DNA of 7,417 nucleotides, from contig JAQCJS010000046.1 in NCBI GenBank assembly GCA_027592975.1, positions 1 to 7,417 on the forward strand, in the 5' to 3' direction. The stretch is from Chloroflexota bacterium. Its GTDB lineage: Bacteria > Chloroflexota > Dehalococcoidia > UBA2979. Of the stretch, positions 1 to 5,864 are shown piece by piece (position 1 is the first letter of the stretch; each line of letters begins with the position of its first letter). The position numbers and the translations under genes are program-made. The notes under the pieces were generated by a model, which was not told where the DNA came from, made no database searches, and was given only the letters and a program-made list of their open reading frames with translations.

Positions 1-409
1 GGGTCACCCCCTGGTCGATCGGGACACTGATCGCGCCGATCGGCGCGCGACACGCGGTGAAGCACGGTTTCCCTGTCCGCCACCGCCGCCACCGGCTTCC
101 TCGAGGGCGGGGCGGCGGCATTCCCGCTCGACCGGTCACTGAACCGCGCCGGATTGCGCTCCGCGATCCTCGTCACCCTGGCGGTGGGCAGCGTCCTGCT
201 GCTTGCCACCGCGAGCGCGGGCGCTCCGAGGGGGAGCGCTGGCGTGGGGGCTGGCCAACGCCGCCCCTGGTGGTGGTGCCGGGCACCTCGATCCGTCCCG
301 GCGCGCGCCGAACGCTGACCTCGCCCGAGCCTTTGGCTCCCTCGCGCGGCGGGACATCGCTCGCAAGGCGGTGGAGCGTCACAATGCGCTGATGGATCGG
401 GAGGACGGA
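1..409. other. Region without an intact gene; possible decayed coding remnants
   Basis: No convincing complete gene is present in these 409 bases upstream of nhaA. The forward frame from base 3 reads without a stop through the left edge and starts with VTPWSIGTLIAPIGAR, which loosely resembles a segment of 14-helix MFS drug transporters. From about base 61 the more protein-like reading moves to another forward frame, with GLRSAILVTLAVGSVLLLAT forming a plausible membrane helix and G/C-rich third positions until about base 235. That frame stops at 316-318. From about 235 to 409 two other forward frames are open, but neither gives a recognisable protein. I see no clear promoter for nhaA and no terminator. 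A frameshifted 3' remnant of a membrane transporter, or base errors in an intact one, are the two readings I would consider. The family assignment is weak. Confidence 0.3.
399..404 (+). promoter_or_regulatory. Ribosome binding site GGGAGG of nhaA
   Basis: GGGAGG lies 5 bases before the ATG at 410 and is the best Shine-Dalgarno match near the gene. It overlaps the codons just after an alternative in-frame ATG at 392, which has no comparable site ahead of it. This decides the start at 410 over 392 and over the open upstream frame that reaches back to a TTG at 203. Confidence 0.65.
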
Positions 410-1783
410 ATGACACTGTTGGATCCCTACTCAAGGCTGCACGGGCGACGCCAGCGCGTCGGTGAGTTCATCCGTCCGGTGAGCCAGTTCATGGCCACCG
501 AAAGCGCGAGCGGCATCCTTCTCCTGATCGGGGCGATCATCGCGCTGACGTGGGTGAACTCCCCGTGGGCGGACTCCTATCACGAGGTGTTGCACCACCA
601 CATCCGCGTCTCGCTGGGGTTCTGGGAGTTGGACGAAACCGTCCACTTCTGGGTCAACGACGTCCTGATGGTGCTCTTCTTCTTCTTGGTCGGCCTGGAA
701 ATCAAGCGTGAGGCGGTGCTCGGCGAACTGTCCGAGTTGCGACGGGTGATCGTCCCGATCGCCGGGGCCATCGGCGGCCTGGTCGTCCCGGCACTGATCT
801 TCACGGTGATCGTCGCCGGCGGTGATGGCGCGGGCGGCTGGGGCATCCCGGTGGCCACGGACATCGCCTTCGCGGTCGGCGTGCTGACCGTGGTGGGATC
901 GCGCGTGCCGTTCGGCCTGCGCGTGACGCTGCTGGCGCTCGCGATCGCGGACGACATCGGCGGCATCATGATCATCGCGATCTTCTACGCGACGGATCTG
1001 CAGATCTGGGCGCTCGGAGGGGTCGCGGGCGTCCTGGTGGCGTGCTATCTCCTGCGGCAGAGCGGCATCTGGTACCTGCCGATCTACTTCGTCCTGGGCG
1101 TCATCGGCTGGATGTTCATGCTGGAGTCCGGCGTCCACGCCACCATCCTGGGCGTGGCGCTGGGCCTGCTCGCGCCGTTGCGGCCGTGGCAGCCCGTCGG
1201 CGGCTTCGTGGAGCGGATGCGCCTGCTCACCAACCGCTTCGACGCAATCCACGAGTCGAAGGAGTCCGAGGAGGAGCGGGTCAGCGTGGCGCTGGAGCTG
1301 GCACGCGAAGCGCGCGACCACGTGTCCCCGCTGGACCGGCTCTCGCGCGACCTGCAGCCGATCGTCGCCTTCGGCATCGCGCCGCTGTTCGCGCTCGCCA
1401 ACTCCGGGGTGCCCGTGGATCCGGACACGCTGGGCGCGGCTGTGACGTCGCCGGTGATGCTGGGCGTGTTCTTCGGCCTGCTGGTCGGCAAGCCGGTGGG
1501 CATCTTCATCGCGATCCGCCTTGCCGTGATGGCTGGGGCGAAGCTCCCTGACGGCGTCGGCTGGTCGGCGATCCTCGCCATGGGCTTCGTGGCCGGCATC
1601 GGCTTCACGGTGGCGCTCTTCGTGACGGAACTGTCGTACACGAACGAGGCACTGCTGACGGACGCGAAGCTGGGCATCATCTTCGCCTCGGTGCTCTCCG
1701 GTATCCTCGGCTTCGTGGCGCTGCGGATCGTCTTCCGCGCGACGCCGGTCCTGCGGGAGCAGCCCGTGCTGCAGGACGACTAG
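410..1783 (+). CDS. nhaA: Na+/H+ antiporter NhaA, long form
   Basis: This 457-residue inner-membrane protein exchanges internal Na+ (or Li+) for external H+, giving salt tolerance and pH homeostasis. Family hallmarks seen in the sequence are FFFLVGLEIKRE (residues 90-101), ATDIAFAVG (149-157, D151 matching E. coli Asp133), IADDIGGI (179-186, D181/D182 matching the ion-binding Asp163/Asp164), GVHATILGV (241-249), LFALANSGV (326-334), GKPVGIF (360-366, K361 matching Lys300) and GIGFTVALFV (396-405). Hydrophobic stretches follow throughout, consistent with the 12-helix NhaA fold. It is longer than E. coli NhaA (388 residues), mainly because of a charged cytoplasmic insertion at about 262-310 between the GVHAT helix and the following helix. 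The start at ATG 410 is set by GGGAGG five bases upstream. The 2-hydroxyacid dehydrogenase gene follows after 18 bases, so co-transcription is likely. All key residues are intact, so it should be functional. Confidence 0.96.
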   Translation: MTLLDPYSRLHGRRQRVGEFIRPVSQFMATESASGILLLIGAIIALTWVNSPWADSYHEVLHHHIRVSLGFWELDETVHFWVNDVLMVLFFFLVGLEIKREAVLGELSELRRVIVPIAGAIGGLVVPALIFTVIVAGGDGAGGWGIPVATDIAFAVGVLTVVGSRVPFGLRVTLLALAIADDIGGIMIIAIFYATDLQIWALGGVAGVLVACYLLRQSGIWYLPIYFVLGVIGWMFMLESGVHATILGVALGLLAPLRPWQPVGGFVERMRLLTNRFDAIHESKESEEERVSVALELAREARDHVSPLDRLSRDLQPIVAFGIAPLFALANSGVPVDPDTLGAAVTSPVMLGVFFGLLVGKPVGIFIAIRLAVMAGAKLPDGVGWSAILAMGFVAGIGFTVALFVTELSYTNEALLTDAKLGIIFASVLSGILGFVALRIVFRATPVLREQPVLQDD

Positions 1784-1784
1784 C

Positions 1785-1794
1785 GGGGGGGGAG
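1785..1794 (+). promoter_or_regulatory. Ribosome binding site for the D-2-hydroxyacid dehydrogenase, with a G8 run
   Basis: Eight G residues followed by AG (1785-1794) lie directly after the nhaA stop. GGAG at 1791-1794 is 7 bases from the GTG at 1802, an ideal spacing, but only 1 base from the GTG at 1796. The GTG at 1796 would have to use the plain G run. This favours the start at 1802. The homopolymer is also a place where sequencing or polymerase slippage could occur, though it is outside coding sequence. Confidence 0.55.
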
Positions 1795-1801
1795 TGTGCC
1801 G

Positions 1802-2821
1802 GTGAACGTCGTCGTCGCGTACGACCTCGCGCCGGATCTCGTCGCGCGCATCGCGGCGGTGTCGCCGGAGATCCGCGTGCGGGTGCTGGGCCAGGGCACG
1901 CGCGCCTCCTTCGGGGGGCGCCTGCCCTACCCGAGCGAACTGACGAACGCGGTGCCGCCCACGGAGATCGAGGAGGCCGCGCGCGACGCGGAGGTGATCT
2001 TCTCGGGCTGGGCCGGTCCACTGCCCCGCCTTCACCTTCCAGCGGCGGCGCCGCACCTGCGCTGGGTGCAACTGACGCACGTCGGGTTCGAGCGCGTCGA
2101 CCCGGCGCGCATCGGCGATGTCTCGTTCGTGAACATCGGGGAGATGTCCGCGGGGCCGATCGCGGAGTGGGTGATCGGATGCATGCTGATGTTCGCGAAG
2201 GGATGGCCGGGCGCATTCCACGCCCAGCGCGAGCACGCGTGGCGCCGCTACATGCCCCGCGAGGTGGACGGGGCGACCGTGGGCATCGTGGGCCTTGGCA
2301 GCATCGGCGGCGAGGTGGCGCGGCGGGCGCGGGCGCTGGGCTGCCGCGTGATGGGCATGCGCCGGTCGTTCGCCACGAATCCGAGCCACCCACTGGTGGA
2401 CACGGCGCTGCCGCCGGACATGCTGCATCACCTGCTGGCGGAGAGCGACTACGTGGTGCTCACGGCCCCGCTCACGGCGCAGACGCGCGGGATGATCGAT
2501 GCCGCCGCACTGCGGGCCATGCGGCCGGAGGCCGTGCTCCTCAACGTCGGCCGCGGCCCGCTGATCGACGAGCCCGCGCTGATCGAGGCGCTCCGATCCG
2601 GAGGGATCGCGGGGGCGGCGCTGGACGTATTCGGGCAGGAGCCGCTGCCGGCCGACTCGCCGTTGTGGGACCTGGAGAACATCGTCATGACGCCGCACAT
2701 CTCCGCGGGCACGGATCGCTACTACGAGCGCGCGACCGAGATCTTCTGCGCGAACCTGCGCCGATACCTCGCCGGTGAGCCGCTCGCGCACCTCGTGGAT
2801 CCGCACGCGACCGAGGCGTGA
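1802..2821 (+). CDS. D-isomer-specific 2-hydroxyacid dehydrogenase, NAD(P)-binding
   Basis: This 339-residue soluble enzyme should interconvert a 2-keto acid and a D-2-hydroxyacid (glyoxylate, hydroxypyruvate or a similar substrate) using NAD(P)H. The N-terminal part (about 1-105) is the substrate-binding half, and residues about 110-300 form the Rossmann cofactor domain. The dinucleotide loop is GLGSIGG (164-170). The catalytic set is complete: Arg251 in LNVGRGPLI, Glu280 in DVFGQEP, and His299 in MTPHISAG. The cofactor strand ends in GMRRS (185-189), with two arginines where NAD-specific members carry an acidic residue, so NADPH use is likely (inference). Length is normal for the family (310-340). 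GTG at 1802 is preferred because GGAG lies 7 bases upstream; GTG at 1796, two codons earlier, is the alternative. It lies 18 bases downstream of nhaA and is probably co-transcribed. The substrate cannot be named; GhrA/GhrB-like or another D-2-hydroxyacid subfamily is possible. Confidence 0.9.
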   Translation: MNVVVAYDLAPDLVARIAAVSPEIRVRVLGQGTRASFGGRLPYPSELTNAVPPTEIEEAARDAEVIFSGWAGPLPRLHLPAAAPHLRWVQLTHVGFERVDPARIGDVSFVNIGEMSAGPIAEWVIGCMLMFAKGWPGAFHAQREHAWRRYMPREVDGATVGIVGLGSIGGEVARRARALGCRVMGMRRSFATNPSHPLVDTALPPDMLHHLLAESDYVVLTAPLTAQTRGMIDAAALRAMRPEAVLLNVGRGPLIDEPALIEALRSGGIAGAALDVFGQEPLPADSPLWDLENIVMTPHISAGTDRYYERATEIFCANLRRYLAGEPLAHLVDPHATEA

Positions 2822-2825
2822 CGAG

Positions 2826-2835
2826 GCGCTAGCGC
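2826..2835. repeat. 10-bp palindrome at the convergent gene junction
   Basis: GCGCTAGCGC is a perfect palindrome that spans the TAG stop of the - strand DUF1365 gene and the 7-base gap to the + strand dehydrogenase. It has no loop and no T-tract on either side, so it is not a convincing intrinsic terminator. No better terminator is visible at this junction. Confidence 0.35.
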
Positions 2836-3602
2836 GGGCGGCGGTAGCGTTGCCACGGCACGCCACGCCACCACAGGCGGATGGCGTGCCAGAAGATCAG
2901 CGCGCTGGTCTTCAGCGGCACCAGCGGGTCCCGGGCGAGCAGCCGCAGCATGTTGCGGTTCGTCAGCGCGACGCGGCGCACCTGCAGCCGCGCGAAGAGC
3001 GCTGCCTCGCCGCCCTCCGCTTCGCGGATCGAGATCGACAGGCGCTCGGCGTCCTCCCAGACCAGCAGCTCGTACGTTGCGTCCGGCGCGATGAACGGGG
3101 AGACGTACATCCGCTTGTCCTGCGTGCCGCGGAACACCGGGCCGCCCTCCCCCGCCGGCAGGAAGTCGTAGACCTCGCGGCCACCGTGCGTGTTGTGCAC
3201 CTCCGCAAGCACGAGGCGCAGGACGCCCGCCTGGTCGTGGCAGAGATAGAACGACACGGGGTTGAACACGTAGCCGGCGACCCGCGGGTAGGCAATCAGC
3301 GTGACGCGCGTCCGCGCGGGATCGAGGTCATGCACGCGGAGCCGCCCGTCCACCGCGCCTCGCAGCCCCGCGTGCCCGCGCTCCAGGTGATCGGCGTCGC
3401 GCAGTTCGAGGAGGTTCCGGCGGTTGAACGAGAGCAGCCGCAGCCGCCGATCCACCTCCGGTAGTTCATCGAGGTCGAGCGCGAGGTACCAGACGTGGTG
3501 CGTGAAATCGTAGGTCGTGTGGCGGTCGCGGCGGTGCCGGATCGTCCCCGCGAGGAGGTGCGAGCGCAGCCCGCCCGCCTGCCTCGCGGCGTCCGCACTC
3601 AC
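2829..3602 (-). CDS. DUF1365 family protein, partner of the COG2907 flavoprotein
   Basis: This 257-residue protein belongs to DUF1365 (COG3496), whose biochemical activity is not established. Signature blocks are an N-terminal HLLAGTIRHRRDRHTTYDF (15-33, typically the protein start in this family), LDLDELP (42-48), AYPRVAGYVFNPVSFYLC (104-121), LAEVHNTHGGR (132-142), KRMYVSPFI (163-171) and the C-terminal FWHAIRLWWRG (237-247). Length matches the family (about 240-270). There is no signal peptide, and the basic C-terminus is consistent with membrane proximity (inference). The start is GTG at 3602, whose last two bases form the TGA stop of the upstream flavoprotein in a GTGA overlap; no strong Shine-Dalgarno is present, so translation probably depends on coupling. 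A GTG one codon earlier (3605) is also possible. The family commonly neighbours COG2907 flavoproteins and cyclopropane-fatty-acid-synthase-like enzymes, so a role in membrane lipid modification is inferred. It is the last gene of the operon. Confidence 0.9.
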   Translation of the reverse strand: MSADAARQAGGLRSHLLAGTIRHRRDRHTTYDFTHHVWYLALDLDELPEVDRRLRLLSFNRRNLLELRDADHLERGHAGLRGAVDGRLRVHDLDPARTRVTLIAYPRVAGYVFNPVSFYLCHDQAGVLRLVLAEVHNTHGGREVYDFLPAGEGGPVFRGTQDKRMYVSPFIAPDATYELLVWEDAERLSISIREAEGGEAALFARLQVRRVALTNRNMLRLLARDPLVPLKTSALIFWHAIRLWWRGVPWQRYRRPR

Positions 3603-4858
3603 CACGGCACGCCCAGTCGCTCGGCGACCGCCGCGCCGGAGCGCGCGCCGTCCTCGTGGAAGCCGTAGCCGAGGTGCGCACCGGCGAAGTAGGTCTGCTG
3701 CCGCCCTTGGAGCGCCTCCACGCGGCGCTGCGCCTCCAGCGTGCGCAGCGAGTAGACCGGGTGCGCGTACTGGAACGAGGCGATCACGCGGGCGGGGTCG
3801 ATGCGGTCGCCCGGGTTCACGGAGACGCAGTAGGTGGTATCGCCGGGCAGCCGCTGCAGGCGGGTCAGGTCGTAGCTCATGGTGAGCGTCTTCGGGAAGC
3901 CCTCGTGCTCGATGCGGTGGTAGTTCCACGCGGCGCGCATCGATTCGCGTCGCGGCAACACCCGCTCGTCCGTGTGCAGCACCACGTGGTTGGGCGCGTA
4001 GGTGAACCCGCCCAGCGCCTCACGCTCCTCGCCCGAGGCGTCGCCGAGGAGTGCCAACGCCTGATCCGCGTGGCAGGCGAGGATCACGGCGTCGAAGTGC
4101 CGCTCCTCGCCGCCGGGCAGCGCCACGCAGGCGCCGCCTCGCTGCCGCGTGACCCCCGCGATCGGCGTGCCCAGATGCACGTCCGCGGGATCCAGGTGCT
4201 TCAGGATCGCCTCGACGTACCGGCGGGCGCCGCCCACGACCCAGCGCCACTCCGGGATGCTGTGCAGCGCCAGCACGCCGTGCTGCTCCAGGAAGCGGAA
4301 CAGGTAGTTGGTGGGGAACGCCAGCACGTCTGCCGGCGCGTTGGACCAGGTGGAGGCGATGAGCGGGACGATGATCCGCTCACGGAAATCGCGCGTGTAG
4401 CGGCCGCGCCTCAGGTACTCCTCGAACGGCATGTCGTGCAGCGTGTCGTGGCGGAGCACGGCGCGCGCGTTGCGCTGGAAGCGCAGCACGTCCAGGCCCA
4501 TCAGCGCACGCCGCACGTTGAGCAGGTTGCGCGGATGTCCCATGTAGCCGCGCCAGCCGCGGCTGCTGTACTCGAAGTCGTCATCCTCGGAGCGGACGCC
4601 AAAGGACATGTCGGAGCGCTGCGTCTCCACTCCCAGTTCCCGGAGCAGGCGGGAGAAGACGTGGTAGGTGCGCTCGTTGTAGACGATGAATCCGACATCC
4701 AGCGGGAGCTCGCCCCCGCGCGGATCCGGCACCACGACCGTGTTCGCGTGCCCGCCCGCCGTCTCACGCTGCTCGAACAGCTCGACGTGATGCGTGCGCC
4801 GCAGAAGGTACGCAGCCACCAGGCCGCTGACACCCCCGCCGATGATTGCGATATCCAC
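3599..4858 (-). CDS. FAD-dependent amine-oxidase-like oxidoreductase (COG2907 type)
   Basis: This 419-residue flavoprotein resembles the predicted NAD/FAD-binding proteins of COG2907, in the amine oxidase/phytoene desaturase superfamily. The FAD-binding Rossmann fold starts at once: IAIIGGGVSGLVAAYLL (3-19), with Glu29 ending the second strand and AGGHANT (34-40) as the GGHxxT motif. GFIVYNERTYHVF (56-68) and PLIASTWSN (165-173) are typical family blocks. The C-terminal flavin motif is YFAGAHLGYGFHEDGARSG (390-408). GTG at 4858 is chosen because it places the first strand at the N-terminus, as usual, and overlaps the TAG of the preceding SDR gene (TAGTG). An in-frame start at 4918 would add 20 residues lying inside that gene. 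No transmembrane helix or signal peptide is evident. Its 3' end overlaps the DUF1365 start by 4 bases. Relatives near Cfa-like methyltransferases are implicated in fatty-acid modification in some proteobacteria (from memory of the literature). The substrate here is unknown. Confidence 0.9.
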   Translation of the reverse strand: MDIAIIGGGVSGLVAAYLLRRTHHVELFEQRETAGGHANTVVVPDPRGGELPLDVGFIVYNERTYHVFSRLLRELGVETQRSDMSFGVRSEDDDFEYSSRGWRGYMGHPRNLLNVRRALMGLDVLRFQRNARAVLRHDTLHDMPFEEYLRRGRYTRDFRERIIVPLIASTWSNAPADVLAFPTNYLFRFLEQHGVLALHSIPEWRWVVGGARRYVEAILKHLDPADVHLGTPIAGVTRQRGGACVALPGGEERHFDAVILACHADQALALLGDASGEEREALGGFTYAPNHVVLHTDERVLPRRESMRAAWNYHRIEHEGFPKTLTMSYDLTRLQRLPGDTTYCVSVNPGDRIDPARVIASFQYAHPVYSLRTLEAQRRVEALQGRQQTYFAGAHLGYGFHEDGARSGAAVAERLGVPW

Positions 4859-5859
4859 TACCGGCCCTGTGTCCCGCCCGCCGAGGCGAACGACCAGCCA
4901 CTCGTCTCCTCGCACCATGCCCAGAGCCGCTCGCGGCGCTGGGAGGTGTCTGCCGCCCGCGTGCGCGCGAGCCGATGTGATGCGCGCGGCATCCGGTCAA
5001 ACCAGAACGCACCGTGTCCCCGCGCGCCGGCATCGTCCGCGGCGAGCCATGCAATCGTATCCGCGCCCTCGTCTGCCGTCCGCAGGAGGGGACGCAGCAG
5101 CGCCCGGAAGCGCGGCAACGACTCCGCAAGGCCGGGCGTGTCCACCCACCCCGGGTGCATCGAGTGGAACACGACGCCTCGACCCGGCGTCCGCGCCGCC
5201 CAGAGCTCGGCCAGCGTGATCTGCGCCCGCTTGGCGCGGGCGTACTGCGCGCCGCCATCGAACGCCTCGGGTGCCGGGTCGAGGCCGGACACGGTGAGCG
5301 GGACCAGGTAGGCGCCCCCGGAGGCCACGGTGATCACGCGCCCGGGCGCGCCCGCGGCCAGCCGGTCCAGCAGCAGCCCTGTGAGCAGGAACGGCCCCGC
5401 GACCTGCGCGGCGGAGGTCTCCTCCACCCCCATGGGCGACCGCCGGTACTCGCCCACGAGCGCGCCGGCGTTGTGCACGAGGATGTCGAGGCGCGGGTGC
5501 GCGGCGATCACCTCGGCGGCGGCGCGGCGCACGGCGGCCGCGTCATCCATGGACGCGATCACGGTGGAGAAGCGCTGGCTGCCGGTGCGCGCCACCAATT
5601 CCCGGTGCGCCGCCTCCGTCCGCGCGGCATCGCGGCCCAGCAGGATGACGTGCGCCTCCATCATCGCGAGCGCCTCGGCCGTGGCGAGGCCGATGCCGGA
5701 GGTGGCGCCGGTGACCAGCGCGACCCGCCCGTGCAGGTCGTAGGTCTCCAGTGGCCGCCATCGCGCGACCCGACGCCGCACGGCGCACCCGATCCGGGTG
5801 AACGAGGGGACGATGGGCCACTCGATGAGCTGGTCGATGACGCTGGGGAGGGTGAGCAT
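4858..5859 (-). CDS. Short-chain dehydrogenase/reductase, DHRS12-like
   Basis: This 333-residue classical SDR is an NAD(P)-dependent oxidoreductase with a single Rossmann domain. Features seen are the cofactor loop TGATSGIG (50-57), HNAG (129-132), catalytic Ser180 in TVASGGAY, and Tyr206-x3-Lys210 in QYARAK, so the active site is complete. About 43 residues precede the fold, including WPIVPSFTRIGCAVRRR (14-30). Similar segments occur in bacterial DHRS12-like SDRs and may contact the membrane or a partner (inference). The C-terminal block GAFWFDRMPRASH (283-295) is also characteristic of that group, whose substrates are not established; lipid or carbonyl substrates are plausible. The start is ATG at 5859, 5 bases after the TAG of the upstream gene, without a strong Shine-Dalgarno. 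The stop overlaps the GTG of the flavoprotein gene by one base. This tight linkage suggests the SDR and flavoprotein act in one pathway. Confidence 0.9.
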   Translation of the reverse strand: MLTLPSVIDQLIEWPIVPSFTRIGCAVRRRVARWRPLETYDLHGRVALVTGATSGIGLATAEALAMMEAHVILLGRDAARTEAAHRELVARTGSQRFSTVIASMDDAAAVRRAAAEVIAAHPRLDILVHNAGALVGEYRRSPMGVEETSAAQVAGPFLLTGLLLDRLAAGAPGRVITVASGGAYLVPLTVSGLDPAPEAFDGGAQYARAKRAQITLAELWAARTPGRGVVFHSMHPGWVDTPGLAESLPRFRALLRPLLRTADEGADTIAWLAADDAGARGHGAFWFDRMPRASHRLARTRAADTSQRRERLWAWCEETSGWSFASAGGTQGR

Positions 5860-5864
5860 GTGCG

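Noticed and set aside
32..47. 16-bp perfect palindrome CGCGCCGATCGGCGCG
   Set aside because: It has no loop, no T-tract and no repeat elsewhere, and a palindrome of this length is not surprising by chance in sequence this GC-rich.
203..409. N-terminal extension of nhaA back to a TTG at 203
   Set aside because: The extension is not NhaA-like, the frame has no Shine-Dalgarno at 203, and GGGAGG is correctly placed for ATG 410.
2822..2828. Bidirectional terminator between the convergent genes
   Set aside because: Only 7 bases separate the stops and the 10-bp palindrome there has neither loop nor U-tract; termination must occur inside the opposing gene or be factor-dependent.
431..2866. 811-residue open frame antisense to nhaA and the dehydrogenase
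   Set aside because: It is a product of high G/C content at codon third positions: the composition is Arg/His/Asp/Gln-rich with no domain, and it lies opposite two genes with intact catalytic motifs.
3656..5311. 551-residue + strand open frame opposite the flavoprotein and SDR genes
   Set aside because: Low-complexity Arg/Ala/Val/His composition and no recognisable motif; both - strand genes beneath it have clear family signatures.
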